Source of the DNA: Paraburkholderia xenovorans LB400
Lineage (GTDB): Bacteria > Pseudomonadota > Gammaproteobacteria > Burkholderiales > Burkholderiaceae
Length of the DNA stretch: 64,000 nucleotides
Direction: 5' to 3'
Assembly: GCF_000013645.1 (NCBI RefSeq)
Contig: NC_007951.1
Span: 434,001 to 498,000, forward strand
Under the pieces are notes generated by a model that did not search any database, was not told the DNA's origin, and saw nothing but the letters and a program-made list of their open reading frames with translations. Position 1 is the stretch's first letter, and the number at the start of each line of letters is the position of its first letter. Shown in pieces: positions 16,764 through 26,482 of this stretch. The position numbers and the translations under genes are program-made.

Positions 16764-18287
16764 TCAAGCGAGAAACAGGCGATACACCGGGTTGCGCGTC
16801 TCTTCCCAGTTCGGATAGCCGAGCGTGGCGAGAAACTGGTCGAACGCCGCATCCTCGCTCTCCGGCACCTGGATGCCGACCAGAATCGAGCTATAGTCCG
16901 CGCCCTGGTTGCGATAGTGGAACAGGCTGATATTCCAGTTCGGCGCCATCGACGAAAGGAATTTCATCAGCGCGCCCGGACGTTCGGGAAACTCGAAGCG
17001 GAACAGCCGTTCGTCGTGCGCCAGAGGCGAGCGGCCGCCTACCATGTAACGGATGTGCTGCTTGGACAGTTCGTCGAAAGTCAGATCGACGGTGGCGAAG
17101 CCGTGCGCTTCGAACGCCCCCGCGATCTGCGCGGATTCGCTGCGATTCCTGATCTGCACGCCCACGAAGATATGGGCGGAATTCGCGTCCGCAATCCGGT
17201 AGTTGAACTCGGTGACGCTGCGCGTGCCCACCAGTTCGCAGAAACGCCGGAAACTGCCGCGCTCTTCGGGGATCGTCACGGCGAACACGGCTTCACGCGC
17301 TTCGCCGACTTCGGCGCGCTCGGCCACGAAGCGCATGCGGTCGAAGTTCATGTTCGCGCCCGATGTGATCGCGATCAGCGTCTGGTTCTCGATGCCTTCG
17401 CGCTCCGCATACTGTTTCGCCCCGGCCACCGCGAGCGAGCCGGCGGGTTCCAGCACGCTGCGGGTGTCCTGGAACACGTCCTTGATGGCGGCGCATAGCG
17501 CGTCGGTGTCCACGAGCAGCACGTCGTCGAGATATTCGCGGCAGAGGCGGAAGGTTTCTTCGCCGACCAGTTTCACCGCCGTGCCGTCCGAGAACAGGCC
17601 GACTTCGTTCAGCGTGACCCGCTCGCCGGCTTTCAGCGATGCGGCCATCGCGCACGAATCATCGGTCTGCACGCCGATCACCTTGATCTCGGGCCGCACC
17701 GATTTCACATACGCGGCCACGCCTGCCGCGAGTCCGCCGCCGCCGATCGGCACGAAGATCGCGTGAATAGGCCCCTGGTGCTGGCTCAGGATCTCCATTG
17801 CCACCGTGCCCTGTCCGGCGATCACGTACGGATCGTCGAACGGATGCACGAAGGTCAGGTCGCGCTCTTCCTGCAGTTTCACCGCATGGCCATACGCGTC
17901 GCTATACGATTCGCCGAACTGCACCACTTCGACGGTCGGGCCGCCGTGTGCTCGCACTGCATCGACCTTCACCTGCGGCGTGGTGACCGGCACCACGATG
18001 ATCGCCTTCACGCCCATGCGCGCGGCCGACAGCGCGACGCCCTGCGCATGATTGCCCGCCGACGCGGTGATCACCCCGCGTTCCAGCGCCTCGGCCGGAA
18101 TATGCGCCATCTTGTTGTACGCGCCGCGCACCTTGAACGAGAACACCGGCTGGTTGTCCTCGCGCTTCAGGTAGACCGGATTGCGCAGACGTGCAGACAG
18201 ATTCGGCGCGCGTTCGAGTTCGGTCTCGCGGGCGACGTCGTAGACGCGCGCGGTCAGGGTTTTCTTCAGGTAGTCGTGGGAGGCCAT
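16764..18287 (-). CDS. ilvA: Threonine ammonia-lyase, biosynthetic
   Basis: Converts threonine to 2-oxobutanoate and ammonia, the first step of isoleucine biosynthesis. The 507-residue protein has a fold-type II PLP domain with Lys52 in FSFKVRGAYNKM and the phosphate-binding IGGGGLAAG loop, followed from about residue 325 by two ACT-like regulatory domains. This is the long, feedback-regulated biosynthetic type. The start at ATG 18287 (MASHDYLKK) is preferred to an upstream ATG that would add 28 atypical residues. It sits 35 bases before the nucleotidase gene on the same strand and may be read into it. Confidence 0.95.
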   Translation of the reverse strand: MASHDYLKKTLTARVYDVARETELERAPNLSARLRNPVYLKREDNQPVFSFKVRGAYNKMAHIPAEALERGVITASAGNHAQGVALSAARMGVKAIIVVPVTTPQVKVDAVRAHGGPTVEVVQFGESYSDAYGHAVKLQEERDLTFVHPFDDPYVIAGQGTVAMEILSQHQGPIHAIFVPIGGGGLAAGVAAYVKSVRPEIKVIGVQTDDSCAMAASLKAGERVTLNEVGLFSDGTAVKLVGEETFRLCREYLDDVLLVDTDALCAAIKDVFQDTRSVLEPAGSLAVAGAKQYAEREGIENQTLIAITSGANMNFDRMRFVAERAEVGEAREAVFAVTIPEERGSFRRFCELVGTRSVTEFNYRIADANSAHIFVGVQIRNRSESAQIAGAFEAHGFATVDLTFDELSKQHIRYMVGGRSPLAHDERLFRFEFPERPGALMKFLSSMAPNWNISLFHYRNQGADYSSILVGIQVPESEDAAFDQFLATLGYPNWEETRNPVYRLFLA

Positions 18288-18789
18288 GCGGGTGGCGCGG
18301 AGCGCTGTGTGAGACCGGAAAGGGTCAATGATAGCGCCAACGGTGTGCGCCAAGGCCTTCGGCTTATGCATCCAAGCCGTGCCGCAAAGCCTCGCCCGAC
18401 CGTTCGGTCGGTCAATCGGGCGTAGGGGTTTGTCACGCGATTCGCCATGAAAGTGGCCAAAGTCCGGTCGCAGTTCCGATTTCAGGCGTCAACGCGTGCC
18501 GGGATCATGCGGTAGAATTCCGTTTTGGAATAAGGATCGGAAGATGCACTGGCAGCCTCGGATCGCCCACCTGATGCCCGCCCCGCGTGAGTCTTGCCCC
18601 GCGGCGGAGCGTCACGCCCGCCACGCACGATCGTGTAGCTGTATCTGAGCGCCGCGAAGCGACCGGTGTGGGTTGGCCGTCGGTCGTGCTTCGCTCCCCT
18701 AGAAGATTTCCAGCATTGCGCCCCACGCGCACCGTCAGCCGGCGCCTCGTCGATGAGCGCGTCGGGTTGACCCACCGAGTCGTCCAAAC
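18288..18789. other. Divergent intergenic region, ilvA / DUF3683 oxidoreductase
   Basis: About 500 bases without a supported gene. It contains a perfect 14-bp palindrome CGACCGTTCGGTCG at 18397-18410, of the kind bound by TetR-type repressors, near the ilvA upstream region, and a TAGAAT that could be a -10 around 18512. The rest is probably leader sequence of the large oxidoreductase gene. No riboswitch was recognised. Confidence 0.5.
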
Positions 18790-21700
18790 ATGAACGCACC
18801 TCAAGTTTTCGATCCGCACGGGGCCGCCGCTGCGGTGGCCGCCGATCCCGAAGCGCGTCTGCGCGAAATTCCTTATAACTACACGTCGTTCTCCGACCGT
18901 GAAATCGTCATCCGCCTGCTAGGCGACGCCGCCTGGGCCGCGCTTGCCGAACTGCGCGCGGAACGCCGCACCGGCCGCTCGGCACGGATGCTGTACGAAG
19001 TGCTCGGCGACATCTGGGTGGTGCGCCGCAATCCGTATCTGCAGGACGACCTGCTCGACAACCCGAAGCGCCGGGCAATGCTGATCGAAGCCTTGCACCA
19101 CCGCTTGAGCGAGATCGAGAAGCGCCGCCGCGCCGATCTGACCGAACACGGCGACGAAGCGGGCGTGGACCGCGCCGCGCGCGTCGAAACGCTGGTTCAG
19201 GCCGCGCGCCGCGCTGTCGACGAATTCGCGAGCGAATTCCAGAAGACCTACGATCTGCGCAAGCGTGCGACCAAGGTGCTCGGCAAGGTCACGGAAAAGG
19301 ACAACATCAAGTTCGACGGCCTGTCCCGCGTCTCGCATGTGACCGACGCGACCGACTGGCGGGTCGAATACCCGTTCGTCGTGCTCACGCCGGATACGGA
19401 GGCCGAGATCGCCGGCATGATCAAGGCGTGTTTCGAACTCGGTCTGACCGTGATTCCACGCGGCGGCGGCACGGGCTACACGGGCGGCGCGGTGCCGCTC
19501 ACGCCGTTCTCGGCCGTCATCAATACTGAAAAGCTCGAACAACTGGGCGCGGTCGAAATGACCGAGCTGCCGGGCGTGGACCGCAAAGTCGCGACGATTT
19601 TCTCCGGCGCGGGCGTGGTGACGCGCCGCGTGACCGAGGCGGCCGAGCAGGCCGGCTTCGTGTTCGCGGTCGATCCGACCTCGCTGGATGCATCCTGCGT
19701 GGGCGGCAACGTCGCGATGAACGCGGGCGGCAAGAAGGCGGTGCTGTGGGGCACGGCGCTGGACAACCTCGCCTGGTGGCGCATGGTCGACCCGGAAGGG
19801 AACTGGCTCGAAGTCACGCGCCTCGACCACAACATGGGCAAGATTCACGATATCGAAGTGGCGCGTTTCGAGCTCAAGTGGTTCGACGGCAACTACGCGC
19901 CGGGCGAAAAGCTGCTGCGCACGGAAGCGCTCAATATCAAGGGCCGGGTGTTCCGCAAGGAAGGCCTGGGCAAGGACGTCACGGACAAATTCCTCGCCGG
20001 TTTGCCGGGCGTGCAGAAAGAAGGCTGCGACGGGCTGATCACGTCCGCGCGCTGGGTGCTGCACAAGATGCCGGCACATACGCGCACGGTCTGCCTCGAA
20101 TTTTTCGGCCAGGCGCGCGACGCGATTCCGAGCATCGTCGAAATCAAGGATTACCTGTTCGAGACGTCGAAGCAGGGCGGCGCGATTCTCGCGGGCCTCG
20201 AACATCTGGACGAGCGCTATCTGCGCGCGGTGGGCTATGCGACCAAGAGCAAGCGCAACGCGTTTCCGAAGATGGTGCTGATCGGCGACATCGTCGGCAA
20301 TGACGCGGACGCGGTGGCGCAAGCCACCTCGGAAGTCGTGCGCATGGCCAACGGCAAGAGCGGCGAAGGCTTCGTCGCGGTCAACGCCGAAGCGCGCAAG
20401 CGCTTCTGGCTCGACCGCAGCCGCACGGCCGCCATCGCCAAGCACACCAACGCGTTCAAGATCAACGAAGACGTGGTGATTCCGCTCGACCGCATGGGCG
20501 AGTACACGGACGGCATCGAACGCATCAACATCGAGCTGTCGATCAAGAACAAGCTGCAACTGGTCGACGCGCTCGAAGCGTTTTTCCAGGCCGGCAAGCT
20601 GCCGCTCGGCAAGAGCGACGACGCCAACGAAATCCCGAGCGCCGAGTTGCTCGAAGACCGCGTGCAGCAGGCGCTGGATCTGCTCAAGCGCGTGCGCACG
20701 CGCTGGGAATTCCTGCGCGACAGGCTCGATCTGTCGCTGCGTGAAGCGCAGCACTATCTGGTCGGTCTCGGCTACGAAGCGCTGGCGGAGAAGTTCGCCG
20801 ATCGCGCGGACGCGCAGCCCGACGCCACCGTGTTCCATATCACGCAGGACCGCACGATCCGCGTGTCGTGGAAGCAGGAGATCCGCGCCGAACTGCGCCA
20901 GATCTTCAACGGTGGCGAGTTCAAGCCGATCCTCGAAGAAGCCCAGGCGATCCATAAACGGGTGCTGCGCGGCCGTGTGTTCGTCGCGCTGCACATGCAC
21001 GCGGGCGACGGCAACGTTCACACGAACCTGCCGGTCAACTCCGACAACTACGAGATGCTGCAGGACGCCCATACGGCGGTCGCGCGCATCATGAAGCTGG
21101 CGCGTTCGCTCGACGGCGTGATTTCCGGCGAGCACGGGATCGGCATCACCAAGCTCGAATTCCTGACGGAAGAGGAGATCGGCGAATTCCGCGCCTATAA
21201 GCAGCGCGTCGATCCGCATGGCCGCTTCAATGCGGGCAAGCTGCTCGAAGGTGCCGACCTGCGCAACGCCTACACGCCGTCTTTCGGCCTGATGGGCTAC
21301 GAATCGCTGATCATGCAGCAGTCCGACATCGGCGCGATTTCCGAATCGATCAAGGACTGTTTGCGTTGCGGCAAGTGCAAGCCGGTGTGCGCGACCCACG
21401 TGCCGCGCGCGAACCTGCTGTACAGCCCGCGCAACAAGATTCTCGCCACCTCGCTGCTGGTGGAGGCGTTCCTGTACGAGGAACAGACCCGCCGCGGCGT
21501 GTCGATCAAGCACTGGGACGAGTTCAACGACGTCGCGGATCACTGCACCGTCTGTCACAAATGCGTGACGCCGTGCCCGGTGAAGATCGACTTCGGCGAC
21601 GTCACCATGAACATGCGCAACCTGCTGCGCAAGATGGGCAAGAAGAAGTTCAATCCGGGCAACGCGGCCGGCATGTTCTTCCTCAACGCCACTAATCCGC

Positions 21701-22884
21701 AGACCATCAACCTCGCGCGCACCGCGATGATGGGCATCGGCTACAAGGCGCAACGCCTCGGCAACGAAGTGCTGAAGAAGTTCGCGAAGAAGCAGACCGC
21801 GCACCCGCCGGCAACCGTCGGCAAGCCGCCGGTCACGCAGCAGGTGATCCACTTCATGAACAAGAAGATGCCGGGCAACCTGCCGAAGAAAACCGCGCGC
21901 GCGTTGCTCGATATCGAAGACAACAAGATCGTCCCGATCATCCGCAATCCGAAGACGACCACCGCGGACACGGAAGCGGTGTTCTATTTCCCGGGCTGCG
22001 GCTCCGAGCGGCTGTTCTCGCAAGTTGGTCTCGCCACCCAGGCCATGTTGTGGGAAGCCGGCGTGCAAACCGTGCTGCCGCCGGGCTACCTGTGCTGCGG
22101 CTATCCGCAACGCGGGTCGGGCCAGTTCGACAAGGCCGAGCAGATCGTCACGGATAACCGCGTGCTGTTCCACCGCGTCGCCAATACGCTGAACTACCTC
22201 GACATCAAGACGGTGGTGGTGTCGTGCGGCACGTGCTATGACCAGCTCGCCGGCTACGAATTCGAGAAGATTTTTCCGGGCTGCCGGATCATCGACATCC
22301 ACGAGTTTCTGCTGGAAAAAGGCATGAAGCTCGAGGGCGTGAACGGCGTGCGCTACATGTACCACGACCCGTGCCACACGCCGATCAAGACGATGGACCC
22401 GGTCAAGCTGGTCAATCAGCTGATGGGCTCGGAGAAGGACGGCTACCAGATCGAGAAGAACGATCGCTGCTGCGGCGAATCGGGCACGCTCGCGGTCACG
22501 CGTCCGGATATTTCCACCCAGGTGCGCTTCCGTAAGGAAGAGGAGATCCGCAAGGGCGCGGCCAAGCTGCGCGGCATTCCTTTGGTGGCCGAAGCCGGTG
22601 CGAACGGGATCAATCCGGCCAATGCATCGGCCGGCTCGGCGGGTGCGCCGGACGGCTCCGTGCTCAAGGCCGGCGACGGCCCCCAGCCGAAAGGCGCGAC
22701 GGACGTGAAGATCCTCACGAGCTGCCCGTCCTGCCTGCAAGGCCTGTCGCGTTACAACGAGGATGCGGGCATCGAGGCGGATTACATCGTCGTCGAGATG
22801 GCACGTCACGTGCTCGGTGAAGACTGGATGGTCGACTACGTGCAACGGGCGAACAATGGCGGAATCGAGCGCGTGCTGGTTTAA
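18790..22884 (+). CDS. DUF3683-containing FAD/Fe-S oxidoreductase (GlcD/GlpC-type fusion)
   Basis: A very large 1364-residue fusion. The N-terminal 180 residues match no enzyme I know beyond the DUF3683 label. Then come an FAD-binding domain (about 195-350, [12 protein letters not shown]), an FAD-linked oxidase C-terminal domain ([12 protein letters not shown] near 733), two 4Fe-4S cysteine sets ([11 protein letters not shown] near 857, [12 protein letters not shown] near 918) and two CCG domains (FPGCG near 1068 with CCGYPQRG near 1101; CHTPIK near 1195 with CCGESG near 1227). This layout resembles YdiJ and other D-2-hydroxyacid dehydrogenases that pass electrons to quinone. The substrate is not known. 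A HIT protein gene follows after 34 bases. Confidence 0.88.
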   Translation: MNAPQVFDPHGAAAAVAADPEARLREIPYNYTSFSDREIVIRLLGDAAWAALAELRAERRTGRSARMLYEVLGDIWVVRRNPYLQDDLLDNPKRRAMLIEALHHRLSEIEKRRRADLTEHGDEAGVDRAARVETLVQAARRAVDEFASEFQKTYDLRKRATKVLGKVTEKDNIKFDGLSRVSHVTDATDWRVEYPFVVLTPDTEAEIAGMIKACFELGLTVIPRGGGTGYTGGAVPLTPFSAVINTEKLEQLGAVEMTELPGVDRKVATIFSGAGVVTRRVTEAAEQAGFVFAVDPTSLDASCVGGNVAMNAGGKKAVLWGTALDNLAWWRMVDPEGNWLEVTRLDHNMGKIHDIEVARFELKWFDGNYAPGEKLLRTEALNIKGRVFRKEGLGKDVTDKFLAGLPGVQKEGCDGLITSARWVLHKMPAHTRTVCLEFFGQARDAIPSIVEIKDYLFETSKQGGAILAGLEHLDERYLRAVGYATKSKRNAFPKMVLIGDIVGNDADAVAQATSEVVRMANGKSGEGFVAVNAEARKRFWLDRSRTAAIAKHTNAFKINEDVVIPLDRMGEYTDGIERINIELSIKNKLQLVDALEAFFQAGKLPLGKSDDANEIPSAELLEDRVQQALDLLKRVRTRWEFLRDRLDLSLREAQHYLVGLGYEALAEKFADRADAQPDATVFHITQDRTIRVSWKQEIRAELRQIFNGGEFKPILEEAQAIHKRVLRGRVFVALHMHAGDGNVHTNLPVNSDNYEMLQDAHTAVARIMKLARSLDGVISGEHGIGITKLEFLTEEEIGEFRAYKQRVDPHGRFNAGKLLEGADLRNAYTPSFGLMGYESLIMQQSDIGAISESIKDCLRCGKCKPVCATHVPRANLLYSPRNKILATSLLVEAFLYEEQTRRGVSIKHWDEFNDVADHCTVCHKCVTPCPVKIDFGDVTMNMRNLLRKMGKKKFNPGNAAGMFFLNATNPQTINLARTAMMGIGYKAQRLGNEVLKKFAKKQTAHPPATVGKPPVTQQVIHFMNKKMPGNLPKKTARALLDIEDNKIVPIIRNPKTTTADTEAVFYFPGCGSERLFSQVGLATQAMLWEAGVQTVLPPGYLCCGYPQRGSGQFDKAEQIVTDNRVLFHRVANTLNYLDIKTVVVSCGTCYDQLAGYEFEKIFPGCRIIDIHEFLLEKGMKLEGVNGVRYMYHDPCHTPIKTMDPVKLVNQLMGSEKDGYQIEKNDRCCGESGTLAVTRPDISTQVRFRKEEEIRKGAAKLRGIPLVAEAGANGINPANASAGSAGAPDGSVLKAGDGPQPKGATDVKILTSCPSCLQGLSRYNEDAGIEADYIVVEMARHVLGEDWMVDYVQRANNGGIERVLV

Positions 22885-22918
22885 TGGCACGACCGACGAT
22901 TTCTGCCTGAGGACGACG

Positions 22919-23347
22919 ATGGACTGCGTTTTTTGCCGTGAAGATGGCGGCGATGTGCTGTGGCACGACGACACGCTGCGTGTCGTCCTAGCCGACGAAC
23001 ACGATTACCCGGGCTTTTGCCGGGTGATCTGGAACGGCCATGTCGCCGAATTTTCCGACCTCGACGGAAACGACCGCGATCGCGTGATGAAGGCCGTGTA
23101 TGCGGTCGAGCGCGCGATCCGGCGCATCCTTCAGCCGGCAAAGGTGAACCTGGCGAGCCTCGGCAACCAGGTGCCGCATGTGCACTGGCATGTGATCCCG
23201 CGTTTTTCGAACGACGCTCATTTTCCGCTGCCCATCTGGGCGCCGCGCCAGCGCACGGTGTCCGAAGCCATGCTGTCGTCGCGCCGCGCGCAAGCCACCC
23301 TGCTGCGCGAAGCGGTGCGGCAGGAAATCGAACAGGCGCTGGGTTGA
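22919..23347 (+). CDS. HIT family protein
   Basis: A 142-residue histidine-triad nucleotide hydrolase/transferase. The triad motif is HVHWHVIP with His87, His89 and His91. The N terminus has CVFC, similar to zinc-binding Hint-like proteins. It begins 34 bases after the DUF3683 oxidoreductase gene and precedes DUF971 and ubiE on the same strand. Substrates are likely AMP-linked small molecules, but this is from family knowledge only. Confidence 0.88.
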   Translation: MDCVFCREDGGDVLWHDDTLRVVLADEHDYPGFCRVIWNGHVAEFSDLDGNDRDRVMKAVYAVERAIRRILQPAKVNLASLGNQVPHVHWHVIPRFSNDAHFPLPIWAPRQRTVSEAMLSSRRAQATLLREAVRQEIEQALG

Positions 23348-23426
23348 GCGCCCGCCAACCTGGCGCGTCGCGCTACGCGTCCGGGCGCGCGGGAAGACTT
23401 GAGACGGCGTTTTCTATGAGGTCAAT

Positions 23427-23840
23427 ATGAGTGGTCTGACTCCCGATACTCCGGTGCCGACCGGCGTGGTCGTGCATTCCAAATCGCGTGTGCTCGAATT
23501 GCAGTACGCAAACGGCGATTCGTATCGCCTGCCGTTCGAGCTGCTGCGCGTGTATTCGCCGTCGGCGGAAGTAATGGGCCACGGGCCCGGCCAGGAAACC
23601 CTGCAGACCGGCAAGCGCGAAGTGACGATCACCATGATCGAGGGCGTCGGCAACTATGCGCTGCAGCCCACTTTCTCCGACGGACACGCCACCGGCATCT
23701 ATTCCTGGGACCTTCTGTACGACATGGCGGTGCGCCAGGATGAACTCTGGGCCGCGTATCTCGCCAAACTTCAGGCGGCCGGCGTCGACCGCGATACGCC
23801 TATGGTCCAGGCCGGCGCTGCGCACGGGCACTGTCACTGA
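23427..23840 (+). CDS. DUF971 (GBBH-like N-terminal domain) protein
   Basis: A 137-residue protein made of the DUF971 fold, related to the N-terminal domain of gamma-butyrobetaine hydroxylase. Visible family features are LELQYANGDSYRLPFELLRVYSPSAEV and GNYALQPTFSDGHATGIYSWDLLY. It ends in a His-rich AAHGHCH tail that could bind metal. Proteins of this group are found near ubiquinone and iron-sulfur genes, and ubiE follows after 66 bases. Function is not established. Confidence 0.82.
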   Translation: MSGLTPDTPVPTGVVVHSKSRVLELQYANGDSYRLPFELLRVYSPSAEVMGHGPGQETLQTGKREVTITMIEGVGNYALQPTFSDGHATGIYSWDLLYDMAVRQDELWAAYLAKLQAAGVDRDTPMVQAGAAHGHCH

Positions 23841-23906
23841 TACGATTCGCCCCATCGCCGCACTGATGCGGCGCAACATTTCAGAATACGCGAAAGGACG
23901 AGCGCG

Positions 23907-24638
23907 ATGAGCAAAACCCACTTCGGCTTTCAATCGGTCGACGAACAGGACAAGGCGCAGAAGGTGGCGGGCGTGTTCCACTCGGTTGCCGCCAACTACG
24001 ACTTGATGAACGACCTGATGTCGGGCGGGTTGCACCGGGCGTGGAAGATGTTCACGATCGCCCAGGCCAACGTGCGGCCGGGCTACAAGGTGCTCGACAT
24101 CGCGGGCGGCACGGGCGACCTGTCGAAGGCGTTTGCGAAGCAGGCCGGCGAAACCGGCGAAGTCTGGCATACCGACATCAACGAATCGATGCTGCGGGTG
24201 GGCCGCGACCGTCTGCTGGACAAGGGTGTGATCACCCCGGCGCTGCTCTGCGACGCCGAGAAAATTCCCTTTCCGGACAATTACTTCGACGTGGTGACCG
24301 TGGCATTCGGCTTGCGCAACATGACGCACAAGGACATCGCGCTGGCGGAAATGCGGCGCGTGCTGAAGCCGGCCGGGCGTCTGCTGGTGCTGGAATTTTC
24401 GAAGGTGTGGGATCCGCTCAAGAAGGTCTACGACGTCTATTCTTTCAAGGTGCTGCCGTGGTTGGGCGAGCACTTTGCGAAAGATGCCGGGAGCTATCAA
24501 TACCTCGCGGAATCGATCCGGATGCATCCGGACCAGGAAACTTTAAAAACAATGATGGAACAAGCGGGCCTGGACGGCGTCAAATATTACAATTTGTCAG
24601 CTGGCGTGGTAGCTTTACATGTGGGGACCAAATACTAG
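23907..24638 (+). CDS. ubiE: Demethylmenaquinone/ubiquinone C-methyltransferase UbiE
   Basis: SAM-dependent methyltransferase of ubiquinone biosynthesis (C-methylation of the benzoquinol ring). The 243-residue product has the UbiE start ([37 protein letters not shown]), the SAM-binding [15 protein letters not shown] loop, and [36 protein letters not shown]. Length and motifs fit the family. Ribosome-binding site aaagga precedes ATG 23907. Upstream of tim44-like, ubiJ-like and ubiB genes, it begins a ubiquinone block. Confidence 0.96.
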   Translation: MSKTHFGFQSVDEQDKAQKVAGVFHSVAANYDLMNDLMSGGLHRAWKMFTIAQANVRPGYKVLDIAGGTGDLSKAFAKQAGETGEVWHTDINESMLRVGRDRLLDKGVITPALLCDAEKIPFPDNYFDVVTVAFGLRNMTHKDIALAEMRRVLKPAGRLLVLEFSKVWDPLKKVYDVYSFKVLPWLGEHFAKDAGSYQYLAESIRMHPDQETLKTMMEQAGLDGVKYYNLSAGVVALHVGTKY

Positions 24639-24676
24639 GGTCCCTAACCCGTCGATTTTTAAAGGAAAGTACGAAA

Positions 24677-25669
24677 ATGTCCGATTCAGGTGTGTTATCT
24701 CCCCGTAAGGTTAAGCGGTCGTTGGTGAGAAGAATCGGACTGATCGCGATGGTCGGTCTGATCATGGCCGGCTCCCTCGCTTCGCTCGATGCGGAAGCTC
24801 GCCGCATGGGCGGTGGCCGTAGTATTGGCCGTCAGTCGAATAGCGTGACGCAGCAGTCCGCGCCGTCGCAACCTTCCCAAGGCAATCAGGCCATGCAGCA
24901 GCGTGCGCAGCCTGCCCCGGCGCCCGCGCCGGCTCCGGCCGCGCAACCTAACCGCTCGCGCTGGCTGGGGCCGATCGCCGGTCTGGCGGCCGGTCTCGGC
25001 ATCGCCGCGCTGTTGTCGCACTTCGGTCTGGGCGGCGCGTTCGCGGGCGCGATGGCCAATATCATCGTGATTGCGATCATCGCCATGATCGGTATCTGGC
25101 TGATCCGCCGCTTCATGGGGCGCAAACGCGACACGTCTCAACCGGCGTACGCGGGCGGCTCGCCGTCGCTCAACTCGAGCGGCATGGGCTACTCGCAGGA
25201 ACCGCGTTATACCGCGCCGCCCACCGGCTCCTACCTCGAACCGCAAGGCAACCCGCTGAGCACGCCGGCCATCAACACCGCGCCCGCCGTGCCGGCCGGC
25301 TTCGATTCGGAAGCGTTCCTGCGCAACGCCAAGGTCTACTTCGTGCGCCTGCAAGCCGCATGGGACGTCGGCAACACGGAAGACATCCGCGAATTCACCA
25401 CGCCGGAAATGTTCGCCGAGGTGAAGGTCGATCTGTCTTCGCGTGGTGCCGAGACGAATCAGACAGACGTGGTGCAACTGAACGCCGAGTTGCTGGGCGT
25501 GGAAGAGCGCGCGAACGAATACTTCGCCAGCGTCCGCTTCTCGGGCCTGATCCGCGAAGCGCCGGGCGCGGCGGCGGAACCCTTCGTCGAAGTCTGGAAC
25601 CTGTCCAAGGCGAACCGCGCCGGCGAAGGCTGGCTGCTGGCCGGCATCCAGCAGGTGGCGCAGCACTGA
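24677..25669 (+). CDS. Tim44-like domain membrane protein
   Basis: A 330-residue protein with an N-terminal signal/anchor segment (GLIAMVGLIMAGSLASL), a glutamine- and proline/alanine-rich linker, hydrophobic segments around residues 95-150 (GPIAGLAAGLGIAALLSHFGLG and NIIVIAIIAMIGIWLIRRFMG), and a C-terminal Tim44-like domain starting near 215. Mitochondrial Tim44 tethers the import motor; bacterial relatives are membrane proteins of unclear role. ATG 24677 follows aaggaaag. Its transcript probably ends at the strong terminator at 25775-25809, before ubiJ. Confidence 0.85.
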   Translation: MSDSGVLSPRKVKRSLVRRIGLIAMVGLIMAGSLASLDAEARRMGGGRSIGRQSNSVTQQSAPSQPSQGNQAMQQRAQPAPAPAPAPAAQPNRSRWLGPIAGLAAGLGIAALLSHFGLGGAFAGAMANIIVIAIIAMIGIWLIRRFMGRKRDTSQPAYAGGSPSLNSSGMGYSQEPRYTAPPTGSYLEPQGNPLSTPAINTAPAVPAGFDSEAFLRNAKVYFVRLQAAWDVGNTEDIREFTTPEMFAEVKVDLSSRGAETNQTDVVQLNAELLGVEERANEYFASVRFSGLIREAPGAAAEPFVEVWNLSKANRAGEGWLLAGIQQVAQH

Positions 25670-25774
25670 GACGACAGCGCGCCGGGGTCGCGTGAGGGCT
25701 GCATGACCTGACCTGGCTCATGAGGTTGGCCGTTCGGCATAGCGAGCCGCGAAGCCAACGGACGTTACAATAGG

Positions 25775-25809
25775 AACCCGCGCGGGCACCTTGCTCGCGC
25801 GGGTTTTTT
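25775..25809 (+). terminator. Rho-independent terminator after the Tim44-like gene
   Basis: A perfect 10-bp stem (AACCCGCGCG at 25775-25784 and CGCGCGGGTT at 25796-25805) with an 11-base loop, followed by a run of six T (25804-25809). It lies between the Tim44-like and ubiJ-like genes and suggests ubiJ-ubiB have their own promoter or depend on read-through. Confidence 0.88.
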
Positions 25810-25822
25810 CTTGCCACTTTCA

Positions 25823-26467
25823 ATGACCCTCGCCGCCAAGCCATTCGCTGCTGCTGTCAATCATCTGCTCGCCCGCGAAACGTGGGCTCGTGAGCGCCTC
25901 GCCCCGTACGCGGGCAAGACCGCGAAGCTGTCCTGTCTGCCAGTCGTGCTGATGCTGCTGGTGCAACCGGACGGCTATCTGAGCGCGGTCGCCGCCGCCG
26001 AGGCGCAACACTTCGACGTGACCATCGCGGTGCCGTCCGACGCGCTGCCCGCCTTCGTGCAAGGCGGCCAGGCGGCGGTGATGAAGCACGTGAAGATCGA
26101 AGGCGACGCCGAATTCGCCACCGTGATCGCGAAGCTCGCCGAGCATCTGCGCTGGGAGCCGGAAGAAGACCTGGCGAGGCTCATCGGCGACGGCCCGGCG
26201 TGGCGCGTGGCGTCGGTCATGCGCACGGTGGGCGAACAGGTGCAGCGCGCCGGGCGCAACCTGCTCGACACCGCCGCCGAGTATCTGCTCGACGAGAATC
26301 CGCAACTGGTGCGCCGGGCGGCGCTCGAGGACTTCAACGTCGAACTGGCCCGCGCGCGCGACGCACTCGCACGCGTGGAAAAACGCATCGAGCGTCTTGA
26401 ACAGAAGGTCGAAGCCCGCGGCGCCCAAGCGCCGGGCGGCGCCGCCATGTCGCGCGGCACGCGCTAG
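25823..26467 (+). CDS. ubiJ: UbiJ-like SCP2-domain ubiquinone accessory factor
   Basis: A 214-residue protein with an N-terminal SCP2 lipid-binding domain (about 10-115) and a C-terminal coiled coil (ARARDALARVEKRIERLEQKVEARG). UbiJ binds lipid intermediates in the Ubi complex of E. coli. Placement between ubiE and ubiB (15 bases before ubiB) strongly supports the name. ATG 25823 is used; a TTG at 25811 is possible. No clear ribosome-binding site is seen, and the start lies just after the terminator. Confidence 0.85.
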   Translation: MTLAAKPFAAAVNHLLARETWARERLAPYAGKTAKLSCLPVVLMLLVQPDGYLSAVAAAEAQHFDVTIAVPSDALPAFVQGGQAAVMKHVKIEGDAEFATVIAKLAEHLRWEPEEDLARLIGDGPAWRVASVMRTVGEQVQRAGRNLLDTAAEYLLDENPQLVRRAALEDFNVELARARDALARVEKRIERLEQKVEARGAQAPGGAAMSRGTR

Positions 26468-26482
26468 TCACCGGGCACAACT

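Noticed and set aside
18919..22974. A 1351-codon open frame on the minus strand opposite the DUF3683 oxidoreductase
   Set aside because: It mirrors the coding gene on the plus strand; long antisense frames are common in GC-rich coding DNA. The product has no recognisable domain and no good start.
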